Shown here: positions 18,992 through 28,544 of the stretch, in pieces | Layout of the letters: each line of letters begins with the position of its first letter | Position numbering within the stretch: position 1 is the first letter of the stretch | The notes under the pieces: model-generated | What the model was told of the DNA's origin: nothing | Database searches by the model: none | Seen by the model: the letters and a program-made list of their open reading frames with translations, nothing else | NCBI GenBank assembly: GCA_012955965.1 | Contig: JABBZI010000009.1 | Location: 62,001-126,000 of the forward strand | DNA: 64,000 nucleotides | Direction: 5' to 3' | Origin: Clostridioides difficile | GTDB taxonomy: Bacteria > Bacillota > Clostridia > Peptostreptococcales > Peptostreptococcaceae | Made by a program: the position numbers and the translations under genes

Positions 18992-20470
18992 TTACTGAAT
19001 TTTATAGCATCTATACATACTTTCGCCACTTTTAAATGAGAACTTAAAATAAACTTTGTCATTAGAAAAGTCTTTTTCCATAGCTACTAAATCCTGACTT
19101 TCTCCAGCTTTTCCTCCAGTACCAATTAAAAATACGTTTTTATCACTATCTATTTCTTGGACTGAACCCATATATTTATAGTAGTCATCTATACTATATG
19201 AATTATATTCAGTAACTTTTTTATTTTCTTCATCCAATTTTATTTTAATAACTCTTGTATCTTTAGTTTTTACACCATTATCATATATGGTTATGTATCC
19301 ATCTTCTGTAATTCTAGCATTATGTTGTCTTGAGAATTTTTGATTATCTGTTAAGTTAAACTCATCTCCTAACCCTCCTAATGTCCAAAGAATCTCTCCT
19401 GTTTTTCTATCTAACTTTATAACTTCATCTAAATTTCTAAATGAACAAATTAAATTTCCATCATTTGGGTCAATAGTCATAGAATTAAAATGTACATAAT
19501 CTAAAGCTGAATCACTTTTTTGGCTAAAAGTATTATTTTCAACACTTTCTGAATATAGTTTTTGGTTGTCAATACTTTCCCACTGCCATATAACTTCTCC
19601 ATCTTTTATCTCTTGTAATATACTATTTACAACATAAGGAGAATTTCCTTTGCTTAGACTTGATGGAATATTTGTTGCTTTAACTTTTTGATAACTAGAA
19701 ACAATATAGTGATTGTCATTTATGTATATAAAGTCATGATTTTCTAATTCAGTACCAGCATCTATATTTTTACCTTTTTCCATAGTAATTTTATTTATTT
19801 CATTATAATTTTCATCTAAGATTACAAGATAAGTTGGTGAATATCCGACAGCATTTATTCTTTTTGTTGAGTCTTTATCTTGTAACAAGTATCCATATCT
19901 AATTTTACCATCTTCTATAGTTATTTTTTTAAAATCAAAAGGATTTGATTCGACTTCTTTATAAAAAATTATGTTTCCATTATTGTTTAATTTAAATACA
20001 AAATTATGTTCTTCATTGTGTGTAGTAAGATAATAATCACCATCATAAGGACTATTTGCAGTAACATTGTACTTTGGAAAGTTTTTTGAAAGAGAATTTA
20101 TATAATAATTTCTGTATGAATTTTCATTTTTGTACATAACAGATATTTTTATTTTTGAGGAACTATTTATTTCTTTCAATTCAAAAGTAGAGTTCTTAGA
20201 TATATCAATTTCTTTGTCATTTATTTTTACGATAATTGCTTTATCCTCGTTTTTTACTTCTATGTTATTTTGGTTAGTAGAATTAAGTTGCTTTACATTT
20301 TGACTATTAAAAATACCTTCTTTAGAAAGTGTTATATCATAACCATTTATAGAAATATCTAGCGTTGGTTTTGATTTATTTTGATTTGCAAAGACTCGAT
20401 TAACAAAAATTCCAAAAACGAATAACACACTGCATAAAAATACAATCTTAAATAAATTTTTTCTTTTCAT
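18992..20470 (-). CDS. Arylsulfotransferase (ASST)-like secreted or membrane-anchored protein
   Basis: 492 residues with an N-terminal hydrophobic segment (about 8-28, signal peptide or anchor) and an extracellular region. The N-terminal beta domain (about 35-130) is followed by a propeller-like region with the ASST family strings DYVHFNSM, RKTGEILWTLGG and QHNARITEDGYITIYDNG. Family members transfer sulfate between phenols without PAPS. The His residues in the HFN and QHN motifs are candidates for the transient sulfo-histidine. ATG after AAGGTGG. No disulfide-chaperone partner is adjacent. Function is inferred from family only. Confidence 0.82.
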   Translation of the reverse strand: MKRKNLFKIVFLCSVLFVFGIFVNRVFANQNKSKPTLDISINGYDITLSKEGIFNSQNVKQLNSTNQNNIEVKNEDKAIIVKINDKEIDISKNSTFELKEINSSSKIKISVMYKNENSYRNYYINSLSKNFPKYNVTANSPYDGDYYLTTHNEEHNFVFKLNNNGNIIFYKEVESNPFDFKKITIEDGKIRYGYLLQDKDSTKRINAVGYSPTYLVILDENYNEINKITMEKGKNIDAGTELENHDFIYINDNHYIVSSYQKVKATNIPSSLSKGNSPYVVNSILQEIKDGEVIWQWESIDNQKLYSESVENNTFSQKSDSALDYVHFNSMTIDPNDGNLICSFRNLDEVIKLDRKTGEILWTLGGLGDEFNLTDNQKFSRQHNARITEDGYITIYDNGVKTKDTRVIKIKLDEENKKVTEYNSYSIDDYYKYMGSVQEIDSDKNVFLIGTGGKAGESQDLVAMEKDFSNDKVYFKFSFKSGESMYRCYKIQ

Positions 20471-20756
20471 AGTTTACCACCTTTTCATATTAAGTTTTCA
20501 TGTTGACATCTTGATTTTATTATATGAATAAAGAAAATAGATGAATTTATTTATGCTAAAAATGAATTTTACTGGACAATTATATGAAAATTCATTCATA
20601 TAAAAATAGAATAAATAGAGAAAGTATGTTGAATTAAATTATATAGAATGAATAATTCTATAAATTTGTTATTAAACATAAAAAGCCATTAACAAAAAAC
20701 AAAAAAATCATTTCTGTAACAAAAAAAACCACAAAAAATATAAAAAAGTATGGTTA

Positions 20757-20770
20757 GTTAAGTGATTAAC
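20757..20770. promoter_or_regulatory. Inverted repeat GTTAA-GTGA-TTAAC, candidate enhancer for the sigma54 promoter
   Basis: Perfect 5-bp arms with a 4-bp spacer, about 120 bp upstream of the -24 element, a usual distance for an activator-binding site. It is also 5' of the divergent gene at 18992-20470. The remainder of 20471-20880 is strongly A-rich. Confidence 0.4.
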
Positions 20771-20888
20771 AAGTAGAAATTAAAATAAAAATTAAAAAAA
20801 ATTTATCAATGAAAGTTAGGTAAAATCCTATAATAGAGTAGCATCTGAAGGAAAACATTTTCTTTTATTTCACAAAAAAAGCCACTTT

Positions 20889-20906
20889 TTGGCACGCGAC
20901 ATGCTT
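20889..20906 (+). promoter_or_regulatory. Sigma54 (-24/-12) promoter of the polyol PTS operon
   Basis: TTGGCACGCGACATGCTT matches TGGCAC-N5-TTGCW at every position but one. The invariant GG (20891-20892) and GC (20903-20904) are exactly 12 bp apart. It lies 55 bp before the first PTS gene, and no comparable sigma-A boxes are seen there. Confidence 0.88.
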
Positions 20907-20961
20907 TATATAAAGGCAAGAAAAATAAGATATAAGATAAGCGCAATTAGGAGGTGTAAAT

Positions 20962-21420
20962 ATGGAGTTTATAAATTTTGTAAGTGATAAAGTTATAAAC
21001 CTTAAAATGGAGTGTAAAACAAAAGAAGATTTCTTTAAAGAAATACATAATAAAGTTTTTGAACTAGGCTTTGTAAAAGAAGAATTTGGAGAAAAAATAT
21101 TAGGAAGAGAAAATGTATTTCCAACAGGTTTAAATTTAGGTGATTATGGAGTAGCCATACCACATACAGATGCAGAATATATAAAAGAACAATTTATAGC
21201 AGTCTGTACTTTTAATGAACCAGTAGTATTTAGTTCTATGGAAGACCAAGATGAAAAAGTGCCTGTAAATTTAGCTTTTGTATTAGGGCTTAATCAACCA
21301 CATAGTCAATTATCTGTACTAACAGAATTGATGGGAATTATGCAAAATAAAGAGTTAGTTGACAAGTTAATAAATTCTACTGACAAAGAAGAAGTTTTAA
21401 AGACAATAAAGTCTTTATAA
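20962..21420 (+). CDS. PTS EIIA component, galactitol (Gat)/type-2 class
   Basis: 152-residue cytosolic phosphocarrier with active His68 in VAIPHTDAEY. First gene of the sigma54-driven operon; GGAGGTG before the ATG. It hands phosphate from HPr to the 91-residue EIIB that follows, and may also control the LevR-type activator by phosphorylation. Confidence 0.93.
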   Translation: MEFINFVSDKVINLKMECKTKEDFFKEIHNKVFELGFVKEEFGEKILGRENVFPTGLNLGDYGVAIPHTDAEYIKEQFIAVCTFNEPVVFSSMEDQDEKVPVNLAFVLGLNQPHSQLSVLTELMGIMQNKELVDKLINSTDKEEVLKTIKSL

Positions 21421-21484
21421 AAATAAAAAATAAAAGTACTAAAAATAAAAAATAGAAAAATAAAATCATTGGGAGGAAATAAAA

Positions 21485-21760
21485 ATGAAAAAAATATTAG
21501 TAGCATGTGGAGCAGGAATAGCAACATCAACAGTAGTTTGTGACAAGGTAGAGAGATTAGTTAAGGAAAACAATATACAAGCAGAAGTTATACAATGCAA
21601 AATAGCTGAATGTGCAACAAAGCAAGATGGAGCAGATTTAATAGTATCAACAACTATATTACCAACAACTTATAATATACCAGCAATAAAAGCAACAGCA
21701 TATATAACTGGAGTAAATACAGCAGCATTAGATAAAAAGATATTAGATGCTTTAAAATAA
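21485..21760 (+). CDS. PTS EIIB component, galactitol family
   Basis: 91 residues; phospho-Cys8 in ILVACGAGIATSTVV, the GatB signature. Strong GGGAGG site. It receives phosphate from the preceding EIIA and donates it to the incoming polyol bound by EIIC. Confidence 0.95.
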   Translation: MKKILVACGAGIATSTVVCDKVERLVKENNIQAEVIQCKIAECATKQDGADLIVSTTILPTTYNIPAIKATAYITGVNTAALDKKILDALK

Positions 21761-21818
21761 TCCTATCATAAATACATTGAAATCATATTTTATAAAACAG
21801 AAAAAGGAGGATTTATAA

Positions 21819-23093
21819 ATGGATAAATTATTAGCAGTAGTACAATACATTTTAAACATGGGACCAACAGTAATACTACCAATAACAATTGTAGTCTTAG
21901 GAATGATATTTAGAATTAAGTTTACAAAAGCTCTAAAGTCAGGTCTTACAATTGGTATAGGATTTGTGGGTATAAACTTAGTTGTAAACCTATTAACTTC
22001 AACACTAGGGCCAGCAGCTCAAGGAATGGTTGAAAGATTTGGACTTAACTTAACAGTAATAGATGTTGGTTGGCCAACAACAGCATCAGCCACATGGGCT
22101 TCACCAGTTGCACCAATATTAATACCAGTTTGTTTATTAGTGAACTTACTATTATTATACTTCAATAAAACAAAGATATTAAACGTTGATATATGGAATT
22201 ATTGGCACTTTATAGTAGCAGGTGCAGTTGGATATATAGTAACAGGAAGTTATATTTGGGCTATATTCTGTGCGATATTAATGGAATTATTGGTACTATT
22301 TATTGCAGAAAAAACAGCCAAAAATGTCCAGGAATTTTACGATTTAGAAGGTATAGCATTACCTACTGGTTCAACAGCTTCATTTGCTCCACTTGGATAT
22401 ATAGTAGGAAAATTTGTTGAAAAAATACCAGGAATAAATAAGATACAAGCAGACCCAGAGTCTATACAAAAAAGATTTGGTATCTTTGGTGAACCAATGA
22501 TGATGGGTATTATATTAGGTATAATACTTGGAGCACTTGCTGGATATGATGTAGCAGGAATATTCAATGTAGGTATATCAATGGGTGCAGTAATGTTACT
22601 TATGCCTAGAATGGTTAGAATATTAATGGAAGGTTTAATTCCAATCTCAGAATCAATAAGAGATTTCTTACAAGCAAAATATGGAGACAGAGAACTTTAT
22701 ATAGGACTAGATGCAGCAGTAGCAACTGGACATCCAGCAGTTATATCAACAGCTCTTATACTTGTTCCTATAACTTTATTCTTAGCAGTTATATTACCAG
22801 GAAATAAAGTTTTACCATTTGGAGACTTAGCTACAATACCATTCTATATGGCGTTTATAGTATGCTTTAGAAAAGGTAATATAGTTCAATCAGTTATAAC
22901 AGGAACTATAGTAATAGCTATATCACTTTATATGGCTACGAACTTTGCAGATGTTCATACACAATTATTACAACAAGCAAACATGATGCCAGAAGGAACA
23001 ACAATGGTTACAAGTATAGATACAGGTGGTAACTTACTAAAATGGGGAATATTGAAATTATCTCAATTAGTTTCTTCATTTGGAATATTCTAA
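21819..23093 (+). CDS. PTS EIIC component, galactitol family permease
   Basis: 424 residues, strongly hydrophobic, about ten membrane segments, with GatC-type strings such as NMGPTVILPITIVVLGMIF near the start and IGLDAAVATGHPAVIST late. AAAGGAGG site. Transports a sugar alcohol; the family covers galactitol and pentitols, and the neighbours favour a pentitol. Confidence 0.94.
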   Translation: MDKLLAVVQYILNMGPTVILPITIVVLGMIFRIKFTKALKSGLTIGIGFVGINLVVNLLTSTLGPAAQGMVERFGLNLTVIDVGWPTTASATWASPVAPILIPVCLLVNLLLLYFNKTKILNVDIWNYWHFIVAGAVGYIVTGSYIWAIFCAILMELLVLFIAEKTAKNVQEFYDLEGIALPTGSTASFAPLGYIVGKFVEKIPGINKIQADPESIQKRFGIFGEPMMMGIILGIILGALAGYDVAGIFNVGISMGAVMLLMPRMVRILMEGLIPISESIRDFLQAKYGDRELYIGLDAAVATGHPAVISTALILVPITLFLAVILPGNKVLPFGDLATIPFYMAFIVCFRKGNIVQSVITGTIVIAISLYMATNFADVHTQLLQQANMMPEGTTMVTSIDTGGNLLKWGILKLSQLVSSFGIF

Positions 23094-23223
23094 TATGTAG
23101 TTAATAGAGATTACTCTTTTTTAGTAAAGTATGCGAAAATTTAACATTTGGCAGCTACTAGAAAAGAGTAATATTTTTTATAAATTTTTAAAAAATACAA
23201 AATACAAGAGGAGGAGATTTATC

Positions 23224-24276
23224 GTGAAAGCAGCAGTATTACATGGCACAAATGATATGAGATTTGAAGATATAGAAATAAAACCATGTGAAAGTGATGA
23301 AGTAAAAATAAAAGTTATGGCAGCAGGAATATGTGGGTCAGATCCTCCAAGAGTATTAAAACATTGGAAATATCCAGTTCCAGCTATACCAGGACATGAA
23401 TTTTCTGGAATAATTGCTGAAGTTGGTAATGATGTAAAGAATGTAAAAGTAGGAGATAGAGTAGTTGCAATTCCTTTTATACCTTGTAATGAATGTGAAT
23501 ATTGTAAAAGAGGATTGTTTTCATTATGTGATGACCATGGAATGTTAGGAGCTAAGACTTTTGGAGCTTTTGCAGAGTATGCAAATATAAAAGCTACAAA
23601 TGTGTTACCAATAGGAGACATGGATTTTGAAGATGCGGCTATGATAGAACCATTAGCAGTTGCTATGCATGGAGTACTTAATATAGGTGTTCAAGTTGGA
23701 GACACTGTAGCAGTAATGGGTAGTGGAACAATGGGACAATTAGTAATCCAAGGACTTAAAATAGCAGGAGCAGGAAAAATTATAGCAGTTGATATATCTG
23801 ATAATAAATTAAGAGAATCAAAGGAATTAGGTGCTGATATAATAATCAATGCTAAAGATGTTAACCCAGTAGAAAAAATAAAAGAACTTACTGATGGAAA
23901 AGGTGTTGATATAGCTCTTGAATGTGCAGGTTCAAAAATAACTCAAGAACAGTGTTTACTTATAACTAAAAAGAAAAGTAAGATAGGATTTTTAGGAATA
24001 GCATATTCAGATATAACTTTATCAGAAGAAGCATTTGAAAATATATTTAGAAAAGAACTAGAATTAAAAGGTTTCTGGAATTCTTATTCTGCACCATTCC
24101 CAGGACAAGAATGGACTAAAGGAATCAATCTAGTTAATGAAGGAAAAATAAAGTTAAAAGAAATGGTATCTCATAGATTCTCACTTGAAGACACTTACAA
24201 AGCATTTGAGATGATAAGAGATAGAAAAGAAGAATTTAATAAGATATTAATTTTACCACAAGGGGTTGAAAAATAA
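23224..24276 (+). CDS. Zinc-dependent polyol-phosphate dehydrogenase, GatD-like
   Basis: 350 residues from GTG 23224, which follows GAGGAGGAG; the upstream ATG at 23131 lacks a ribosome site and would add a non-conserved extension. Medium-chain dehydrogenase. Catalytic zinc ligands in GICGSD and PGHEF; structural zinc site CNECEYC with a fourth Cys at SLCDD; Rossmann GSGTMGQL. The C-terminal string WNSYSAPFPGQEW is characteristic of galactitol-1-phosphate 5-dehydrogenase. Oxidises the phosphorylated polyol delivered by the PTS to a ketose phosphate. Confidence 0.88.
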   Translation: MKAAVLHGTNDMRFEDIEIKPCESDEVKIKVMAAGICGSDPPRVLKHWKYPVPAIPGHEFSGIIAEVGNDVKNVKVGDRVVAIPFIPCNECEYCKRGLFSLCDDHGMLGAKTFGAFAEYANIKATNVLPIGDMDFEDAAMIEPLAVAMHGVLNIGVQVGDTVAVMGSGTMGQLVIQGLKIAGAGKIIAVDISDNKLRESKELGADIIINAKDVNPVEKIKELTDGKGVDIALECAGSKITQEQCLLITKKKSKIGFLGIAYSDITLSEEAFENIFRKELELKGFWNSYSAPFPGQEWTKGINLVNEGKIKLKEMVSHRFSLEDTYKAFEMIRDRKEEFNKILILPQGVEK

Positions 24277-25307
24277 TGAAGGCAGTAGTTAAAACTAAAC
24301 CAGGTTATGATAATGTAGAGGTCTTAGAAGTAGAAGAACCAAAAGCTACAGGAGACAAGGTTAAAATAAAAGTAGAATATAGTGGTATATGTGGTTCAGA
24401 TATACATTCATTTAAAGGAGAATATGCAAACATAAAAGCTCCAGTAACATTAGGACATGAATTTTCTGGAATTGTTGTAGAAATAGGAGAAGATGTTAAA
24501 AATATAAAAGTAGGAGATAGAGTTACATCAGAAACTACTTTTGCAACTTGTGAGAAATGTATATACTGTGCAACTAAAGATTATAACTTATGCTCAACAA
24601 GAAAAGGTATTGGTACTCAAGTAAATGGAAGTTTTGCTGAGTATGTGTTGTCAAGAGAGGAAAGTATACATGTACTTCCTGAAAATGTATCTTTATTATC
24701 AGCTGCTCTTACAGAGCCACTAGCTTGTTGTGTTCATGCAGCTCTTGAAAAGACTACTATAGAAAGTAATGATACAGTTTTAATAATAGGACCAGGACCA
24801 ATTGGTTTATTATTAGCTCAAGTTGTTAAATCTCAAGGTGCTACAGTTATAATGTCTGGAGTTACAAAGGATAAAGAAAGATTAGAAATAGCTAAGAATC
24901 TTGGTGTAGATAGAACAGTAAATGTAATGGAAGAAAATTTAGCAGATGTAGTAAATGAAATGACTGATGGAAACGGAGTAAGTAAAGCCTTTGATTGTTC
25001 TGGATTTATGCCAGCAGTTAATGAAGCTTTAAGATTACTTAGAAAAAAAGGTACTTTTGTTCAAGTTGGAATATTTGCTAAGAAACTAAATGAAATGGAC
25101 CAAGATGCAATAGTTCAAAGAGAATTACAATATATAGGAAGTAGGTCACAAAAGCCTAGTTCTTGGATTATAGCATTAGATTTAATGAATAGTGGAAAAG
25201 TAAATACAGAAGCTTTAGTTACAAGAACTGTTAATTTAGACGAATTTAAAGAGGGTATTACAGCTTTAATGAACGGAGAAGAAATAAAAGTAGCAGTAAA
25301 ATCTTAA
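24276..25307 (+). CDS. Second zinc-dependent sorbitol/threonine-type dehydrogenase
   Basis: 343 residues; its ATG overlaps the last base of the preceding stop, so the two are translationally coupled. Medium-chain dehydrogenase with GICGSD, LGHEFSG, structural Cys cluster CEKCIYC...LC and Rossmann GPGPIGLLL. Differs from its neighbour enough to imply a second polyol phosphate or the other stereochemistry. Exact substrate not determinable. Confidence 0.88.
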   Translation: MKAVVKTKPGYDNVEVLEVEEPKATGDKVKIKVEYSGICGSDIHSFKGEYANIKAPVTLGHEFSGIVVEIGEDVKNIKVGDRVTSETTFATCEKCIYCATKDYNLCSTRKGIGTQVNGSFAEYVLSREESIHVLPENVSLLSAALTEPLACCVHAALEKTTIESNDTVLIIGPGPIGLLLAQVVKSQGATVIMSGVTKDKERLEIAKNLGVDRTVNVMEENLADVVNEMTDGNGVSKAFDCSGFMPAVNEALRLLRKKGTFVQVGIFAKKLNEMDQDAIVQRELQYIGSRSQKPSSWIIALDLMNSGKVNTEALVTRTVNLDEFKEGITALMNGEEIKVAVKS

Positions 25308-25397
25308 AAAAACATTTGTATTATTTTAAAAAAAATTGTAAAATCTACTGTAGGATAAAAAATGTAAGGTCTTAAAAAATAACAGGAGGAAGAAAGT

Positions 25398-26210
25398 ATG
25401 AGCACTCTTAGAGATCATTCTAATAACATTAGAAAAAACATAATAAAAATGGTTGCAGAAGCTAAAAGCGGACATCCAGGTGGTTCATTATCAATAGCTG
25501 ACATATTGACAGTATTGTATTTTGAGAAAATGAATGTATGTGTAGAAAACCCAAAAATGGATGATAGAGATAGATTTGTTCTATCAAAAGGTCATGCAGC
25601 ACCAGCTTTATATGCCACATTAGCAGAAAAAGGATTTTTCCCAAAAGAAGAACTAATAACGTTAAGAAAATTTGGTTCTAAGTTACAAGGTCACCCAGAC
25701 ATGAAAAAAGTAGCAGGAATAGATATGTCTACTGGTTCTCTTGGTCAAGGTCTATCTGCAGCAAATGGTATGGCACTTGCAGGAAAATTAGATAACAAAG
25801 ACTATACAGTGTATACTATATTAGGTGATGGAGAAATCCAAGAAGGTCAAATATGGGAAGCTGCAATGACAGCATCACATTACAAATTAGATAATTTAAT
25901 TGCATTTGTTGACTTAAATGGATTACAAATAGATGGTTCTAATGAAGAAGTAATGAATGTAAATCCAGTAGATGACAAATTCAAATCTTTTGGATGGAAT
26001 GTAATGGTAATAAATGGACATTCTTTTGAAGAAATAGGAAATGCAATTGATGAAGCTAAAAAAGTTACAGGAAAACCAACTGTAATAATAGCTAAGACAG
26101 TAAAAGGTAAAGGTGTTTCATTTATGGAAAACAATGCTGCATGGCATGGAACAGCTCCAAATGCAGAACAAACAGAACAAGCATTGAAAGATTTAGAAGG
26201 AGGTCTATAG
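25398..26210 (+). CDS. Transketolase, N-terminal (thiamine diphosphate-binding) subunit
   Basis: 270 residues, the first half of a split transketolase. [11 protein letters not shown] near residue 22 and the TPP/Mg motif [13 protein letters not shown] at about 144 are intact. The C-terminal half is the next gene, 3 bp on. In this operon it would consume xylulose-5-phosphate made by the dehydrogenases. Confidence 0.95.
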   Translation: MSTLRDHSNNIRKNIIKMVAEAKSGHPGGSLSIADILTVLYFEKMNVCVENPKMDDRDRFVLSKGHAAPALYATLAEKGFFPKEELITLRKFGSKLQGHPDMKKVAGIDMSTGSLGQGLSAANGMALAGKLDNKDYTVYTILGDGEIQEGQIWEAAMTASHYKLDNLIAFVDLNGLQIDGSNEEVMNVNPVDDKFKSFGWNVMVINGHSFEEIGNAIDEAKKVTGKPTVIIAKTVKGKGVSFMENNAAWHGTAPNAEQTEQALKDLEGGL

Positions 26211-26212
26211 AA

Positions 26213-27133
26213 ATGGGAATAGCAACTAGAGAAGCTTACGGACAAGTGTTAAAAGAACTTGCAGAAAATAAAGATATAGTAGTATTAGATGCAGACTTAG
26301 GAAAAGCTACAAAAAGTATAACATTTAAAGAAGTTGCCCCAGATAGATTTTTTGATATGGGGATAGCAGAAGGTGACATGATTGGTACAGCAGCAGGTCT
26401 TGCTACTTGTGGAAAAATACCTTTTGCAAGTACTTTTGCAATATTTGCAGCAGGAAGAGGCTATGAGCAAATAAGAAACTCTGTAGCATATCCAAATTTA
26501 AATGTTAAAATAGCAGCTACTCATGCAGGTGTAACAGTAGGTGAAGATGGTGGTAGCCATCAAGCTATAGAAGATATATCTCTAATGAGAGGTATACCAA
26601 ATATGGTTGTATTAAATCCAGCAGATGGTTTAGAAGCAAGACAGGCTATACTTGCATCTATTGATTATAATGGACCTGTGTATATAAGATTAGGTAGAGC
26701 TGCAACTCCTGATATAAATGGTGAAAACTATAAATTTGAAATAGGAAAAGGAACTGTTTTAAGAGAAGGTTCTGATATAACAGTAATAGCTACAGGAATA
26801 ATGGTAGCAAAAGCTTTAGAAGCAGCAGAAGAACTTGCTAAAGAAGGTGTAAATGTAGAAGTTATTAATATGTCTACAATAAAACCATTAGATGAATCTT
26901 TAATAAAAGAAACTGCTAAGAAAACTGGAAAAATAATTACAGCAGAAGAACACAGCATAATAGGTGGTTTAGGTTCAGCTGTATGTGAAGCTTTAGCAGA
27001 AACTAAAGATGTAGTAATTAGAAGAATTGGTGTTAAAGACGTATTTGGTCAATCAGGTACACCAGCTGATTTATTAAAACATTATGGATTAACTACAGAA
27101 GATATAGTAAAAAATATAAAAGAATTATTATAG
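26213..27133 (+). CDS. Transketolase, C-terminal subunit
   Basis: 306 residues starting at ATG 26213 (GGAGG at 26199-26203, inside the previous gene). Pyrimidine-binding domain with DADLGKAT, DMGIAEGDMIGTAAGL (catalytic Glu) and GVTVGEDGGSHQ; C-terminal transketolase domain with EEHSIIGGLGSAV. Forms the active enzyme with the preceding half. Confidence 0.95.
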   Translation: MGIATREAYGQVLKELAENKDIVVLDADLGKATKSITFKEVAPDRFFDMGIAEGDMIGTAAGLATCGKIPFASTFAIFAAGRGYEQIRNSVAYPNLNVKIAATHAGVTVGEDGGSHQAIEDISLMRGIPNMVVLNPADGLEARQAILASIDYNGPVYIRLGRAATPDINGENYKFEIGKGTVLREGSDITVIATGIMVAKALEAAEELAKEGVNVEVINMSTIKPLDESLIKETAKKTGKIITAEEHSIIGGLGSAVCEALAETKDVVIRRIGVKDVFGQSGTPADLLKHYGLTTEDIVKNIKELL

Positions 27134-27178
27134 ATATAAATATGTCTAATAATAAATTGATTTTAATATAAATCAACT

Positions 27179-27231
27179 AAAGCTGTCTTAAAAATAGAAA
27201 GAAATTTCTACAATGGGACAGCTTTATTTTT
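27179..27231 (+). terminator. Hairpin after the transketolase genes
   Basis: AAAGCTGTC / GACAGCTTT outer arms with a nested TAGAAA..TTTCTA stem, then TATTTTT. It could end the PTS operon or only reduce flow to the rpiB/rpe genes, which are 160 bp on. Confidence 0.65.
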
Positions 27232-27290
27232 ACGATAATTAAAAAATATTATAAATATAAGCAAAAGAATTATGAAAGAGGTGTTGTTTA

Positions 27291-27737
27291 ATGAAAATAT
27301 CTATTGGATGTGACCATGGTGGTTATGAATTAAAAGAATTTATAAAAGAAAACTTATTAAATAAAGGTATAGAAGTTGAAGATGTAGGTACAAATTCAAA
27401 GGAAAGTGTAGATTTTCCAATATATGCAAAGAAAGTAAGTCAAAATGTTCAAAGTAAAAAATCAGATTTAGGTATACTTTGTTGTGGAACAGGAATTGGT
27501 ATGTCTATCGCAGCCAATAAGTTTAAGGGAATTAGAGCTGCTGTTGTTTCAGATTGCTTTTCAGCTCAAGCTACTAGAGAACATAACAATACAAATGTAC
27601 TTTGCCTAGGTGAAAGAGTTATTGGAAAAGGATTGGCAATGAGAATTGTTGAAGAATGGTTAAATTCAAGTTATAATGGAGAAAGACATGCAAGAAGATT
27701 GCAAATGATTGATGACATAGAAAAAGAAAACTTATAA
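27291..27737 (+). CDS. rpiB: Ribose-5-phosphate isomerase B family (RpiB/LacAB)
   Basis: 148 residues. Opening ISIGCDHGGYELK and active-site loop CCGTGIGMSIAANK with the base-catalyst Cys65. Interconverts ribose-5- and ribulose-5-phosphate in family members; some RpiB-like proteins act on other aldose phosphates. AAGAGGTG before ATG; next to the Rpe-like gene. Confidence 0.92.
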   Translation: MKISIGCDHGGYELKEFIKENLLNKGIEVEDVGTNSKESVDFPIYAKKVSQNVQSKKSDLGILCCGTGIGMSIAANKFKGIRAAVVSDCFSAQATREHNNTNVLCLGERVIGKGLAMRIVEEWLNSSYNGERHARRLQMIDDIEKENL

Positions 27738-27768
27738 GTAGCTAGAATTTATAATGAGGAGGAAAGTT

Positions 27769-28434
27769 ATGTCTATTATTTGTGCTTCAATAATGTGTGC
27801 AGACCAAATGAAGTTAAAAAAGGAATTAGAAGCTCTTGAAGAAGCAGATGTGAAATTACTTCATTGTGATGTTATGGATGGAATATTCGTTAAAAACTTA
27901 GCTATGGGTCCAGAACTATTAAAGTCAATAAGTGAAAATACAACAATACCATTAGATATTCATTTAGCTACAGAAACTCCAGACAAGTATATTGATATGA
28001 TGTCTTATATAAAGCCAAAATATATTTCTTTTCATGTAGAATCAAGTACAGATGTAAAAGCAGATATACAAAAGTTAAGAGATTATGGTATAGGACCAGT
28101 GTTAGCAATAAGCCCTCAAACAAGAGTGGATAAAATAGAAGAATATATAGATTTAGTTGAGGGTATCTTAGTAATGACAGTAAATCCAGGATTTGCAGGT
28201 CAAAAGTTTAATCTTTCTGTATTGGATAAGTTGGATAAACTTACAGATATACTAAAAGATTATGATAATCCTCCATTTATAGAGGTTGATGGAAATATAA
28301 ATAAGGATACTATCAAGCTTATGGATGGTAAAAAAGTAGATATATACGTTGTTGGTACTTCAGCTTTATTTAATGACAAACCTCCAACTTCATATAAAGA
28401 CAAGATAAAAGAGCTAAAAGAAAGTATAAAGTAA
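27769..28434 (+). CDS. Ribulose-phosphate 3-epimerase family (Rpe or allulose-6-phosphate epimerase-like)
   Basis: 221 residues from ATG 27769, behind GAGGAGG; the ATG five codons earlier overlaps that site. TIM barrel with HCDVMDG, LDIHLATETP, MTVNPGFAGQKF and EVDGNI metal/phosphate-binding motifs. Several strings (VMTVNPGFAGQ, VVGTSALFN) look closer to hexulose-6-phosphate epimerases such as AlsE than to housekeeping Rpe. This fits a dedicated catabolic isozyme. Confidence 0.88.
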   Translation: MSIICASIMCADQMKLKKELEALEEADVKLLHCDVMDGIFVKNLAMGPELLKSISENTTIPLDIHLATETPDKYIDMMSYIKPKYISFHVESSTDVKADIQKLRDYGIGPVLAISPQTRVDKIEEYIDLVEGILVMTVNPGFAGQKFNLSVLDKLDKLTDILKDYDNPPFIEVDGNINKDTIKLMDGKKVDIYVVGTSALFNDKPPTSYKDKIKELKESIK

Positions 28435-28544
28435 CTATGTGATAAAATTATAAGATGTTTCTGTTTAATGACTAAGAGTTCATATAGAAACAAGAAATTT
28501 TATAATATCTAATAAAAATTTTAGTTAAGTAAGGAGAATTTTTT

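Noticed and set aside
20471-20880. Small ORFs in the A-rich region before the sigma54 promoter
   Set aside because: All short, with many stops and no ribosome sites; composition looks regulatory.
23131-23223. N-terminal extension of the GatD-like dehydrogenase
   Set aside because: Basic, non-conserved residues with no ribosome site; GTG at 23224 follows GAGGAGGAG.
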